Below, one piece after another: positions 51,462 to 64,000 of a stretch of 64,000 nt of DNA. Made by a program: the position numbers and the translations under genes. Position 1 is the stretch's first letter, and each line of letters opens with the position of its first letter. The notes beneath the pieces are model-generated. The model was not told where the DNA came from, made no database searches, and saw only the letters and a list, made by a program, of their open reading frames with translations. This DNA comes from Neoechinorhynchus agilis (taxonomy: Eukaryota > Acanthocephala): the NCBI GenBank assembly GCA_051530055.1, contig CM121343.1, forward strand, positions 1,178,001 through 1,242,000, given 5' to 3'.

Positions 51462-54131
51462 ATGTGTTTTTAAATAAATTATGAGACTTTTCATAGAAAT
51501 CACCTAAATATAACATTTTTGTCACGATGCAGAATTTTACCGGTCTCTTATAAAAACTTAAACATTGCCACCTGATTTCTTAGCATCCAGTAGAACGAGT
51601 CGTTTATCCGCGAATTAATTGGGACCGGGCACCAGTCGGATAAGAGATTTTTTTGGGGATAACAGAAAATTCAATGCGGGGAAGTGGCTTAAAAAATCAC
51701 AATTGGGATATAAAATTACATAACTTTAGTTGTGTTTTTAAATAAATTATGAAACGTTTCATAGAAATCACCTAAATATAACATTTTTGTCACGATGCAG
51801 AATTTTACCAGTCTCTTATAAAAACTTAAACATTGCCACCTGATTTCTTAGCATCCAGTAGAACGAGTCGTTTATCCGCGAATTAATTGGGACCGGGCAC
51901 CAGTCGGATAAGAGATTTTTTTGGGGATAACAGAAAATTCAATGCGGGGAAGTGGCTTAAAAAATCACAATTGGGATATAAAATTACATAACTTTAGTTG
52001 TGTTTTTAAATAAATTATGAAACGTTTCATAGAAATCACCTAAATATAACATTTTTGTCACGATGCAGAATTTTACCAGTCTCTTATAAAAACTTAAACA
52101 TTGCAACCTGATTTCTTAGCATCCAGTAGAACGAGTCGTTTATCCGCGAATTAATTGGGACCGGACACCAGTCGGATAAGAGATTTTTTTGGGGATAACA
52201 GAAAATTCAATGCGGGGAAGTGGCTTAAAAAATCACAATTGGGATATAAAATTACATAACTTTAGTTGTGTTTTTAAATAAATTATGAGACTTTTCATAG
52301 AAATCACCTAAATATAACATTTTTGTCACGATGCAGAATTTTACCAGTCTCTTATAAAAACTTAAACATTGCCACCTGATTTCTTAGCATCCAGTAGAAC
52401 GAGTCGTTTATCCGCGAATTAATTGGGACCGGACACCTGTCGGATAGGAGATTTTTTGGGGATAACAGAAAATTCAATGCGGGGAAGTGGCTTAAAAAAT
52501 CACAATTGGAATATAAAATTACATAACTTTAGTTGTGTTTTTAAATAAATTATGAGACTTTTCATAGAAATCACCTAAATATAACATTTTTGTCACGATG
52601 CAGAATTTTACCAGTCTCTTATAAAAACTTAAACATTGCCACCTGATTTCTTAGCATCCAGTAGAACGAGTCGTTTATCCGCGAATTAATTGGGACCGGA
52701 CACCAGTCGGATAAGAGATTTTTTTGGGGATAACAGAAAATTCAATGCGGGGAAGTGGCTTAAAAAATCACAATTGGGATATAAAATTACATAACTTTAG
52801 TTGTGTTTTTAAATAAATTATGAGACTTTTCATAGAAATCACCTAAATATAACATTTTTGTCACGATGCAGAATTTTACCGGTCTCTTATAAAAACTTAA
52901 ACATTGCAACCTGATTTCTTAGCATCCAGTAGAACGAGTCGTTTATCCGCGAATTAATTGGGACCGGACACCAGTCGGATAAGAGATTTTTTTGGGGATA
53001 ACAGAAAATTCAATTCGGGGAAGTGGCTTAAAAAAGCACAATTGGGATATAAAATTACATAATTTTAGTTGTGTTTTTAAATAAATTATGAGACTTTTCA
53101 TAGAAATCACCTAAATATAACATTTTTGTCACGATGCAGAATTTTACCGGTCTCTTATAAAAACTTAAACATTGCAACCTGATTTCTTAGCATCCAGTAG
53201 AACGAGTCGTTTATCCGCGAATTAATTGGGACCGGACACCTGTCGGATAGGAGATTTTTTGGGGATAACAGAAAATTCAATGCGGGGAAGTGGCTTAAAA
53301 AATCACAATTGGAATATAAAATTACATAACTTTAGTTGTGTTTTTAAATAAATTATGAGACTTTTCATAGAAATCACCTAAATATAACATTTTTGTCACG
53401 ATGCAGAATTTTACCGGTCTCTTATAAAAACTTAAACATTGCAACCTGATTTCTTAGCATCCAGTAGAACGAGTCGTTTATCCGCGAATTAATTGGGACC
53501 GGACACCAGTCGGATAAGAGATTTTTTTGGGGATAACAGAAAATTCAATTCGGGGAAGTGGCTTAAAAAAGCACAATTGGGATATAAAATTACATAATTT
53601 TAGTTGTGTTTTTAAATAAATTATGAGACTTTTCATAGAAATCACCTAAATATAACATTTTTGTCACGATGCAGAATTTTACCAGTCTCTTATAAAAACT
53701 TAAACATTGCAACCTGATTTCTTAGCATCCAGTAGAACGAGTCGTTTATCCGCGAATTAATTGGGACCGGACACCTGTCGGATAGGAGATTTTTGGGGAT
53801 AACAGAAAATTCAATGCGGGGAAGTGGCTTAAAAAATCACAATTGGAATATAAAATTACATAACTTTAGTTGTGTTTTTAAATAAATTATGAGACTTTTC
53901 ATAGAAATCACCTAAATATAACATTTTTGTCACGATGCAGAATTTTACCGGTCTCTTATAAAAACTTAAACATTGCAACCTGATTTCTTAGCATCCAGTA
54001 GAACGAGTCGTTTATCCGCGAATTAATTGGGACCGGACACCAGTCGGATAAGAGATTTTTTTGGGGATAACAGAAAATTCAATTCGGGGAAGTGGCTTAA
54101 AAAAGCACAATTGGGATATAAAATTACATAA
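51462..54131. repeat. Satellite B: ten copies of a ~268-bp unit
   Basis: Units begin about TTGTGTTTTTAAATAAATTA at 51466, 51730, 51998, 52265, 52532, 52800, 53068, 53336, 53604 and 53870. Each contains 'CAGTAGAACGAGTCGTTTAT', 'TTAATTGGGACCGG' and 'GTCGGATAAGAG', the arrangement seen at pogo/Tigger transposon ends. From 52800 two unit types alternate (see findings). Confidence 0.95.
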
Positions 54132-54139
54132 CATTAGCT

Positions 54140-55400
54140 TAATAGTTGAAAATAATCACCGCTGAAAGGTCTCGGATTCTCTTGAGCGATAGAAGTTGAG
54201 TATGACGGTCTTCTGATTGTTGTTCATGGTATTCGGTACCTGTTTTAATGCAGAAAACGCTTAATTTAATCATCATTAAGCATTTGAAATCCACGCCCTT
54301 CTGCATCGCATGCAATTAAGTTTTCTACATCCTTTTCATCACATTCTTTAAATCATGTTATCGATTGGAATAAGTCCATTGTTAAGATCCTTTTCGAATT
54401 TTGCACTAGCCACTGTTTATTCCATGCATTTTTCAGATTCTGTCTTTCAGGAAAGCCCCACGCTTTATCTGGCATGTAGCAAGCATCTTTCATATTGAGC
54501 TTCTTGGAAAAATCAAAAATGCTTTCATCGTCCCTATTAATTCTCGCAAGTTTTTCATCGACGCATTCATCCATTGGTTGTGTAAGAGCAGCGAAGTTTG
54601 GTAGAAGGTACATTAAAGTTAAAATTGTGGTGAAGATAATACCCTCTTGGAGGTTTTTAATGCTAGGAAATATTTCGCGAGGCAGCTTCACCTCATCAGT
54701 CATCCAAAAAAATTTTTAGTTGTTTTGTACTGTATGGCTCGAGTACGTGGGATATCCATTCCCGAGGTTCAGCACTAAAATAGCTCTTAATCGGGAGTAT
54801 CTTCACCACATTTCTAACTTTATCACCCGAAGGATTTTCTCTATATGATAGTCTTCATCGGTTGCATCAATTTCAGCAAAATAGGTGAAATGGGGGCATT
54901 ATCGAGAATCAATGGAGCTTTGCATATTTTCCTTCATGAATTTTTCAACACTGGGAAAACGTTTTTAGAGTACCATCAAGGAAACTGCACTATTTAGTGT
55001 TTTGTAAAGAGTAGGAAGCCATGAAACAATTCGGAAGCAGCGAAGCTTCTTAGATTAAGATCATTTGCATAAACCATGACCGTAAAACGTTTATTGTCAG
55101 CTCTATAACCTGGTGCTTTGAACTCTTGTATTGAAGCCAATGACTTTTTTGGCAGTGCTTTCCAATTGACTCCAGTCTCATCTAAGTTATAAACGTCGTC
55201 TCTGGAGTAACGTTTTCGTTCCACATACTGTAAAAATGTATCCTTAAACGTGTAGACGGAATTCTTATTACCAGATAATCATTCACCTTAAATTTATAGT
55301 TCTCGTACATAGTGTCGCGTTCTAAAGTTCTTTAACAAACCAGTGCTATCGTTGAAGTCAGCTGAATCTCCCAATTTCTCGTAAAAGACTAGACGTTTTT
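54140..55400 (-). pseudogene. Broken Tigger/Jerky-type (pogo) transposase
   Basis: Read right to left: 'DDVYNLDETGVNWKALPKKS' then 'APGYRADNKRFTVMVYAN' (DDE block 1, Asp in NLDETG, about 55180-55090); in another frame 'APLILDNAPISP' (block 2, LDNAP, about 54915-54880); then 'LPNFAALTQPMDE' (block 3, Asp in QPMD, about 54605-54565) and the tail 'WNKQW'. The reading frame changes several times. A fold-back element (54606-54850) is inserted between blocks 2 and 3. A plain DNA transposon, inactive. Satellite B starts directly at its 3' side. Confidence 0.82.
54606..54850. repeat. Fold-back element inserted in the transposase
   Basis: Inverted ends (AAAGTTAAAATTGTGGTGAA at left; TTCACCACATTTCTAACTTT at right). 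On the minus strand it holds CTGATGA, GGTGAAGCTGCCTC, GC, GAAATATTT, a hammerhead-like core. It splits the DDE coding region, so it arrived after the transposon. Confidence 0.75.
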
Positions 55401-55757
55401 CGCATAATAATGGACCTTCTTCTTTGTAAAAACCACAAGGAGAGTACACGATGTTCGTTGCCAAAGGGATTTCCCGTTTTTAAGCCATCTTCTGAATCAG
55501 GTTTTGACACGAAATCTAAAATGGTTTATGAGCATTTTAATGTCGCAAAATGGTTACTGTTTCAAGTTTTGTTTCTATGTTTTTGGCTTTGAAGCCATGA
55601 CAATTGAAAAATAATAAAAGAATAGATAATTATTTGACAATAAACTGGGAGAATATCCCATTTTCGAATGACGAATTTCCTTTTACTAGGGAGAATATCC
55701 CACTTTTGACCTCCACCTTAAATCATTTTGCGCTTATAAAACGCACTTATGTAAAGT
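55401..55757. other. Spacer, no gene seen
   Basis: AT-rich. A duplicated 'GAGAATATCCCA' motif at about 55650 and 55691. It may contain the far end of the Tigger element, which I could not delimit. Confidence 0.35.
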
Positions 55758-56165
55758 TCATGTAGTTGGCAAAAGAACGTAGATAATCACCGCTCCTTCA
55801 CGCGGTACGGATATTCTTCTTTCCATCAGGAATTTAGACATTTGAATTTGATTCACGGTATTTTCTATATCCAGACAGTCGATATTGACTCTTGTGTCAC
55901 GTCGGCTCGTAGATCCATTCGAGTTATCTAAGCAAAACACGTACAGCAAAAATGAATAACTATGCGACGCGCCAGATATTATAGATGGCATGCCGGTTGC
56001 TTTGGCCGTTCAACACTTGTTGAGCTCGGAATTCCAAATACTTACTTTCGACGCCATTTCAGTTAGTGAATTCCCCAACCTCATTAAACCCAAGAACTTG
56101 TTAAACTGGTCATTTTTGTGTTGTGTGTGTGTCGCTAAGGCACTCACATAAATATATATTTTAAA
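55758..56165 (-). CDS. Possible unidentified gene (exons)
   Basis: An exon-like block at about 55929-55798 on the minus strand is bounded by GCTTAG and by a GTGATT donor and reads 'DNSNGSTSRRDTRVNIDCLD' then 'NQIQMSKFLMERRISVPREG'. A short ATG exon 'MASK' with a consensus GTAAGT donor lies upstream near 56065-56053. The connection is not established and the family is not recognised. Confidence 0.3.
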
Positions 56166-56568
56166 ATACATCATTCCCCTAAAAAGCGACGCTATTCGCA
56201 CCACGTCAGTGTCAGTGAGTCAGCAGGAGTTGGAGACATAGACATGTGAACAGATGATTCTGCGTAAACCCCTAGTTTCCGCATGGAAGCGAGTTCATTC
56301 TGTTCACTCGTCCGAGTTTCTTAGATGCCCCATTGCCTGTGAACGCTTCCATTGATCATTATGTCCTTTTAGCTCAAAAGATGCCGGAAGTGACGGAAAT
56401 CGGACTATTCATTGAGACCAATGCGTCCGCAACAGGTAGGTGCGATTCCTTAAGGGTGGTGGGCTGGGCGAGCGATGTGGTCGGGCATCTCACACTTTCC
56501 TGGAAATTTCACCATTTCCGCAAACCCTCCTCCTTCTGTGTGCAATGAGTAGAGTGCCTTTCCCGTGA

Positions 56569-58015
<1,447 letters not shown>

Positions 58016-58541
58016 ACTATATAAGTGTTCCCGTAAGCAAGTGGTTATATTTCGTGATTAATGTGCTCATCCGATCATATAGCATCCATTGAAAGAATGT
58101 AATTGTCTGCGCGCTGGACGTGCTTAAATTTTTTCTTCATTAAGAATTAGTCTTTTATTGATCTCGTTGTCTTCAGTGTGAACCCTTTGCAATCACTATA
58201 TTTTCATGTACTCATTACGTAGGTTTTTAAACGGCGACATACTTTTGGATGAATCCATCTCATTCGTCTGTCTCCTCCTAGGAACCCGCTAAATTATGTA
58301 TAGAAGCAACAGAATTCTTCACTGGAATTTCAAATTTTCCTCGAACGCTTGCTTTACATTTAACTTACATTTAAAAATTTACGATCTTTCAGTTACACGA
58401 AACTATTTGCGACTTACAACAAACCCATTTGTATGAATTCAAAGACAGCACCTTTATTTTAGAAAAACCGAGGATAAAGTGCACATATAAACTACGATTC
58501 CAACGGCATTTAAAGAGTATCATTGCATTTCAGTAGCGGAT
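58016..58541. other. EGR 3' flank
   Basis: AT-rich sequence without coding signal. It ends in an acceptor-like CATTTCAG shortly before the ATG at 58542. Confidence 0.4.
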
Positions 58542-58757
58542 ATGGAAATTGATTTGCCAAAGAGTAGGTCGTCATTGTATAACATTTTCTGCAGCATTCT
58601 GGCCAGTTTTTCATTAGCTGTACTACTAATTATCATTGCATTGACCGGAGGTATTTCCCCCGCTGACGGCCGTAACTCTGCCATAAACAAATTGCTTTTA
58701 GGACGTTTCGAACCTCGTAGGGATTTTAAATCATTTACCGCGGGTGTAGACTTCTAA
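58542..58757 (+). CDS. Possible small membrane or secreted protein, 3' end replaced by repeat
   Basis: ATG 58542 lies 10 bases after an acceptor-like TTTCAG. The frame encodes a polar N-terminus, one hydrophobic helix ('SILASFSLAVLLIIIALTGG') and then 'DGRNSAINKLLLGRFEPRRD'. From about 58695 the DNA is the half copy of the ATTGGAATTATTG palindrome, so the last 20 or so codons come from the repeat. The product could be a signal-anchored peptide or a neuropeptide-like precursor (GRF near basic residues), but this is speculation. Confidence 0.3.
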   Translation: MEIDLPKSRSSLYNIFCSILASFSLAVLLIIIALTGGISPADGRNSAINKLLLGRFEPRRDFKSFTAGVDF

Positions 58758-58825
58758 CCATAATAATTCCAATCATATTCCCCCCCCCGGTACCTCCTCG
58801 CACATATCGACATTTTCAAATTGCT
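58695..58825. repeat. Half copy of the ATTGGAATTATTG palindrome with outer segment
   Basis: Contains 'TCATTTACCGCGGGTGTAGA', the terminus AATAATTCCAATC, a C-run, then 'GGTACCTCCTCGCACATATC', which is the inverted counterpart of 43072-43095. Only one arm is present. Confidence 0.75.
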
Positions 58826-61721
58826 TTTATCCCAATCCTTCTAAGGTTACCAAGAGCGACGTACGAGTTAATCTCTATCATTGTGATCCATGTAAACATG
58901 ATTGAAGTTAAAAAATCAAGAAGGCACATTGGATCTCGAGTCTCAATTACACGACAATCGTTAAGGATTACGGCGCGAACTGGTTAACTAAAAAGCTTAT
59001 TAATATAATATTAAATGGGCATAAAGATTAAGCAGTAAAAAAGCTCAAGATTAGTATTGGCCTTGCTTTCCATGTAGTTTACGATACCGAACCACTTGTA
59101 AACACACCATCAAATTTCTAGCTCTTAAATGGAAAATCGCTAAAAATCGTATTGTACGGAGCTGGGTATTAGAAAGAGCATAATTAGTACTAACGCAGGC
59201 TGCAAAGCCTTTCTCCGAAAGGGGACAAGGTATATCGATCGCCTCTGGATAATATGGGATGTAAAATAGTCACTGCTTGTTCGTCGCTGCCCTCTATGCA
59301 AATCCATTCAAATATAAAACGGGATGTTACCGTGTTTCACTTAACCGAATTCATATCTCTTCACAGACCACCTTGTAGAAATCCAATTTGTAGTGTTTTA
59401 TTATATAAAGCTTCCATTGACCATCAAAACTCATAAATTTTATCCACCTTTGGCTTGATCGAAGAACCGGCGAAAAGCCCTACTGACCAACCTGCACGAT
59501 TGCTTTGGTTAATTCTAAATACAAATCAACTTGAATAAAGTGAATCGTAAAATCTCTAAGGTTAAAATTTACTAAAACAGTTATTGATGTAAAGATTTTT
59601 GAAGATTGATATGCGATTTGCTTGTTACTGCATTTATTACTTTTTATGAATCATTTCTCCGTATAGATTCAAACTCATGTTTTAGAATCGAGGAAAAATA
59701 AGGTATTACTTAGATACCATTGAGTGTGCACTCTTAGGATAGAATTCAATTTGATTAAGTCGGTGTTATGCTCAAGTTAGTTGATGTTAAAATTCAATTT
59801 TATTTATGCAAATGATCTACGGGTTGGTTTGACTTACAAGCCACATTTGGATGTGTTGTTGATATCGATTAAGGATCTCAAATGCCATACATCTATTAAG
59901 GCAATCGCAAAACGATAATACTCACGGTTCGATACAGTTGAAAAGCCTCAGTTTGAATTAATGAAGTTGCGCGATCCAAATGAAATATTTGTTATGCAAT
60001 AAACGCTATAATGAACTTAAAGGGTCAAAAATTATTGCTGCGCACAACTAGACGCCGATTTACGATATACATCGCATTTTATCAATTGTGTGAGCAAAAG
60101 TGATCGCTCTATAAAAAAAGAGCTAAACCGAATATTTGATGCAAATGATATTGAAATACTTGCAACAAGCAGTGGGGGTTAAAATTGAGCAATCATCCTG
60201 CAAATCAAGCTGAAAACATGTTTTAAAAGGACACTTTGAATTATTTTAAAAAGCAATACAATATTCAAAAATACCGGGCGGCACACCAACAGTTCCATGG
60301 GAAAAAAGCCGTCTCCTTGGGAGTTTACTGTCCTAATACGATTGCTAAGAAGGGCACCAACAGGAAGAGAAATACAGTCCTCGTTCCGTCGCTCTACATT
60401 TTTGAACCTCGCGCGATTGAGACAATTGGTGCCGTCGGACCAAGAACCGTAGAATTTTTAACCAAGATTGGAAATTGGTTGGTCGCAACATAAACAATCC
60501 CGTACAGCCGACCATTTTTATCGAGAATCAGCGAATCAGGAGATTTTTGATCCTAAAACAAGGAGGTAATACAAACTATCATTGATAATCCTCCTAATTA
60601 GCAAGTATCTGATTTTTAGCAGTTGAGTACTCGCTAGCAAAAACGACAACAATTACATTTGCGAAACCGAAATAGAACGCCATAATAGTACAAAAATATC
60701 AAAATTGCTATTGCAACGCTTAAGAAGTAATAAGATGTTCTTTAACCAGAATTCTGGGATAAGAAGTTAAATGTTCTAAATAAATACTAGAAAATTTTAG
60801 CTTTATTACTGAACATTTTGTTTGCACTTTCTGGGTATCACCTAGAAATATTAAGAATGAGTTAAAAATGTTGTTCCAAAATCGCCTTAACATTTAAAAA
60901 TTCTTTTACTGAAAGCGTGCACCCAGCTGTGAGAAATATTATGCAAGAATATTGTTCCTATTTAAGAGTTCTGAGGTAATCTAAATTTTCAACACCATTA
61001 AATGTTGCAAGAAAGGCAGGAATAAAAATCTTGTTTAGTAATTGATCACTAAGAAGAAATATGAATTTTTCATTGGTTAAGTACTAGTTTTGAGAGATAT
61101 AATAGATTTTTCCTGCGTTGAACCGGGTGACAATTGGTACTAACAATTGCCGTGCTAAGAAGTTTGTTAATGGTAGCATTTGTGACTTTATGAATCATGG
61201 AGAACCAGTACACAGAATGGATTAGGCCGAAGGGTCCTATGCCAAGTGAATGACAGTCGAAAAGAAAATGTTTTCTTGCAAATTTTAACCTATTCTCGCC
61301 ACGTTTCAAAGTGCATAACCCGTTGGATTAAAGACTGATGATTACCGAAGCTCAGTTAGGATTAATGTGCATCTTTTTGTCGTGCTCTCCGTGATAATGG
61401 CTTCGCGGATAAGATCCTTTTTTAAGAATTTTCATCATTAAGGAAATTAAAGCGAAAATTGTAAGCTTTCAAAAAATGGGGAGACATTAAACCTCGATTT
61501 AAAGACGATTTGGCTCGAATCCGACATTTTAGACTCGTCATACGCTCCTACGCGAGAGTAGAGATTGCGCGCTGGTGCACTACAAATGTGGCACTGGATA
61601 CAATAAAAAAATCAATTCACTCTCTTCTAGCGATCCAATGCAAGAAACTAGAGACGGATCTCGCTGTAGTTTATACTCAACGGCAGTGCCATGATAGCAT
61701 TCGCTAATATGCCTTAATTGA
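58826..61721. other. Gene-poor AT-rich region
   Basis: No host gene recognised. A decayed LINE remnant lies at about 60236-60493. An open frame at 61510-61707 has no recognisable content. Confidence 0.4.
60236..60493 (+). mobile_element. Remnant of R2-like LINE C-terminus
   Basis: The frame has 'VYCPNTIA' and 'FEPRAIETIGAVG' followed by 'FLTKIGNWLVAT', matching the segment after the endonuclease in the two R2-like elements ('FTPIAVETLGCLG', then 'FLSRLGEMLKHATG'). Only this end is recognisable. Confidence 0.55.
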
Positions 61722-61824
61722 TTACGTAGGACAAGGAACGGGATAAATTCTGGTTCCCTTCCAAATTAAGACTTGAAGCCCATTTGTTTTCTTGGAACGA
61801 ATGAAGGGGAATATTGCAGACTTA

Positions 61825-62042
61825 CCACCTTTATAGGTCGTATTGGGAGGTAGATCCATAATACTAGTGATTGTTGTGTGATGAATTTTGGAAAGTCCGG
61901 CTATGTTTCCGTTAGATAAGCAACACGAGCGGATTGGCGTGGAAGCCGTATCGTTAGGCGCATTTTCTTTGACGTGAGTGCTGGAGTTTCTGGCTCGAAG
62001 AGAAATTAACATATCTCCATTCCTTCGCATGTTGTAGCGCAT
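61825..62042 (-). CDS. Possible first exon of an unidentified gene
   Basis: ATG 62042 on the minus strand opens about 72 codons ('MRYNMRRNGDMLISLRARNS', later 'SIMDLPPNTTYKG') ending at a consensus GTAAGT donor at about 61826. Divergent from the 62302 gene, so the two would share a promoter region of about 260 bp. Downstream exons were not found. Confidence 0.3.
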
Positions 62043-62301
62043 ACCTTCAACGCTGCTCCCTTCAACATGCTAGCAAGCTGCCTACGATACTCAGCGACAT
62101 ATGCGCACGCGCGCACGCACCCACCCACCCACACATAGCTGTTCAATCATCCTTCCGGCCCGGAAGAGGCAGATGTTGCGTTTGCGCGCTCCATGGAACA
62201 CCCGCCGTTGAGCTTTGATTGAACAGTCTACTACTTGTTCCGAATTTTCGCATCATATATACGCGTCTGTTGCCTTTCTCAACTTTAGAGTTTCAAGTTC
62301 C

Positions 62302-63967
62302 ATGCAGCAACAGTACTTTCATCAAAGTCTCCAAGCTCGTCCTTCCACTTTGGCATCGCCCCAGCCTATTATCGATGAAATCGCACATAGGCTTGATAAG
62401 CCCATGCTATTAAATCCTGCACAAAATATCGATAGTATAAAACATTCGAGATATCATCAAAGACCTTACAATAGCCTTATTGCAAGGGATATGTGTACTT
62501 GTCTCCATCAACAGCAATATGGAATCGAGCAAAGTAACCAGACTGATTATAGTGATCCCAGGGCAACCAAACTGCCTTCAATGGATAATATTCATGTAGC
62601 AAGTACAAGCTACGGAGAAGCACAAACCGAGAGATCTGCAGCTCCGCAAACGATCATTACTGATGACCCGGAAAACGAGGATGAAGCAGATGAAATCGAA
62701 ACATTCTCCAATCACGCTATATCACTGCCACAAGAACACGCGGCAACCATTCCAAAGGCTAAAAATAAGAGATTCTTCACATTCCGCTTGAAGGACTCGA
62801 AAAAAGCTAAGATTAAGAACAGATCAGTTGCCCACTTGAGTCGCGGAACACAAACCCGCCCAGTTTGCATCCTAGAGCGTTGCAAACCAGCAATAGGGGG
62901 TCCACCGGATCATACACCTATTACTTCAACTGCACTTACTAGGTACAATCGACCCCCACAATCGAATTCAATTGAACGCCAAATCGTGCCAAGAATTTCC
63001 TTGCCTCCACATTATTGTGGATCAAGTATTACAAGGTTCTATTATTCCCTTTCCATGGTGATCATGAGCCACTCCACAAGAACCTTGTCATAATAACGAT
63101 TGGAATCTGAGGATGACACAATCGCCCATAATACAGGCAGTATATTCACCAACTTTGTCCCCGGCTCCATCAGTTTTATCTTTGGATGTGGTTTCTGAGG
63201 CGCTTGTTTCTAAGATCGATAAAGTAAGATCTTCAGGGTGGTTTCAGTACCATCAGCGTTGCTGCAACAATGCGATGAACTCACGTCGTTGTTTTCGGCG
63301 ATCCTATTATGGAAACGAACCAGTACGTTGTATTCCGGATGATTCTGAACATCCGAACACTACTACAAATGCCATTGCTACACTGGCCAAAGACGAACGA
63401 ACTAAAATCGAAGTTTTTTACAATAGCGTTGGTTCTTATGTTTATGTTTCTACTTCTGCGGCAATTCTTTTTACCAATCAATTAGATGCTACACTGAGTC
63501 TTACTGAATGGAAACGATTGTATGTGGGTGTTCCAATATGGTTGTTTAATACCGGTGTCACTCCAAAAAGACCTAGACGAGTGCAAATAGTGATGGCCGA
63601 ATTAGGCAGTGCCTTTATTCTCATTGATGCCACAGTAGATCATACAAGCGAAGTTCGAAATCCACGCCCAGGATATGTTACGCTAAGATTGAAGGATAGC
63701 AGAACTGTTATTGCATTACGGTTTCTTACAGTCAGCGCTGCAGATGCATTCTATGGCCACTATTGCTTGCTTTATCGGGACAAACGAAATATAGACATTT
63801 TCAAACCGCATGAAATCACCAAACCAGCTAAATATCGACCAATATTGTTTTGCAAAAAGGAACTGGTCTCAAAGAAAAAGATTTCCCCGCCAACAAGCTT
63901 CAGACACCTGAGCAGTTTGCATGAAAACCAGCGGGACAATCTATATTCTTTAACCGCGCTCACTTGA
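62302..63967 (+). CDS. Conserved protein of unknown function with PH/WH1-like C-terminal region
   Basis: Two exons, 62302-63026 and 63091-63967. I start at ATG 62302 ('MQQQYFHQSL') because an acceptor-like CAACTTTAG lies 14 bases upstream; an open frame also extends back to about 62215. The N-terminal half is low complexity (Gln/Ser/Pro/Asn). The C-terminal half is well structured: 'IEVFYNSVGSYVYVSTSAAI', 'WKRLYVGVPIWLFNTGVTPK', 'RPRRVQIVMAELGSAFIL', 'RPGYVTLRLKDSRTVIALRF'. I recall similar blocks in unnamed invertebrate proteins, with a PH/WH1-type fold likely, but cannot name the family. The 64-nt intron is of the TA/inverted-repeat type. Confidence 0.7.
63027..63090 (+). other. Non-canonical inverted-repeat intron (64 nt)
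   Basis: TA-flanked. The ends read TATTACAAGGTTCT and, on the other strand with the flanking TA included, TATGACAAGGTTCT (13 of 14 identical). The frames on either side differ by one. Removing 64 nt with one TA left joins TCA-AGT-AAT-AAC ('GSSNNDWNLR') in frame. There is no GT at the left and no AG at the right. Confidence 0.78.
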
Positions 63968-64000
63968 TTTTTTCAATCATGCTTTAGAATTAAAAATGGT

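Noticed and set aside
53000-53400. Satellite B units as coding sequence
   Set aside because: Stops occur in all frames and no unit keeps an open frame of useful length.

Overview
The window is nuclear DNA of a bilaterian animal. It carries split genes for animal proteins (conventional PKC with C1-C1-C2-kinase order, EGR-type zinc finger, SCAMP, GOLPH3, MARCHF5, REG-gamma proteasome activator, SF3A3, DOT1, PX/PH-type phospholipase D). Most introns are tiny (about 45-60 nt) GT-AG introns. The proteins are rather divergent from human. Three starts directly abut a splice-acceptor-like AG, which fits spliced-leader trans-splicing. I cannot name the species; a fast-evolving lineage such as an appendicularian tunicate or an enoplean nematode would fit, but this is inference.

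Layout: 1-3335 nested LINE remains (minus); 3340-6830 fold-back repeats and an unidentified exon; 6834-8039 MARCHF5 (+); 8500-9320 a local duplication; 9708-10512 REG-gamma (-), with an unidentified gene piece behind it; 13036-14085 GOLPH3 (+); 14390-14960 a nest of palindromic elements; 15245-16260 SCAMP (+); 17420-19990 intronless DOT1 (-); 24159-28195 a PLD gene (+) that stops after its first HKD motif, where a 5.4-kb satellite of about 298-bp units begins (28228-33640); 33870-35103 a 5'-truncated R2-like LINE; 35956-38212 SF3A3 (+); 38940-42120 a nearly whole R2-like LINE (-); 43367-44570 Penelope-like fossils; 45006 to about 49240 a conventional PKC (-); 51460-54131 a second satellite (about 268-bp units) that carries a pogo/Tigger-like transposon end and abuts a broken Tigger/Jerky transposase (54140-55400, -); 56570-58015 an EGR gene (+); 58016-62200 gene-poor sequence; 62302-63967 a conserved protein with a PH/WH1-like C-terminal region (+).

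Most notable observation: five introns in four genes (GOLPH3, PLD, SF3A3 twice, the 62302 gene) do not fit GT-AG. Each is bounded by TA on both sides, has an inverted repeat at its ends, and its removal with one TA left behind restores the expected reading frame and protein alignment. They look like intronised TA-target miniature transposons, side by side with ordinary GT-AG introns. A second theme is a series of palindromic fold-back repeats whose arms carry a hammerhead-ribozyme-like core (CTGANGA, stem, GAAA, AT-rich stem-loop), in a window that also holds Penelope-like fossils, a retroelement class known to carry hammerhead motifs.
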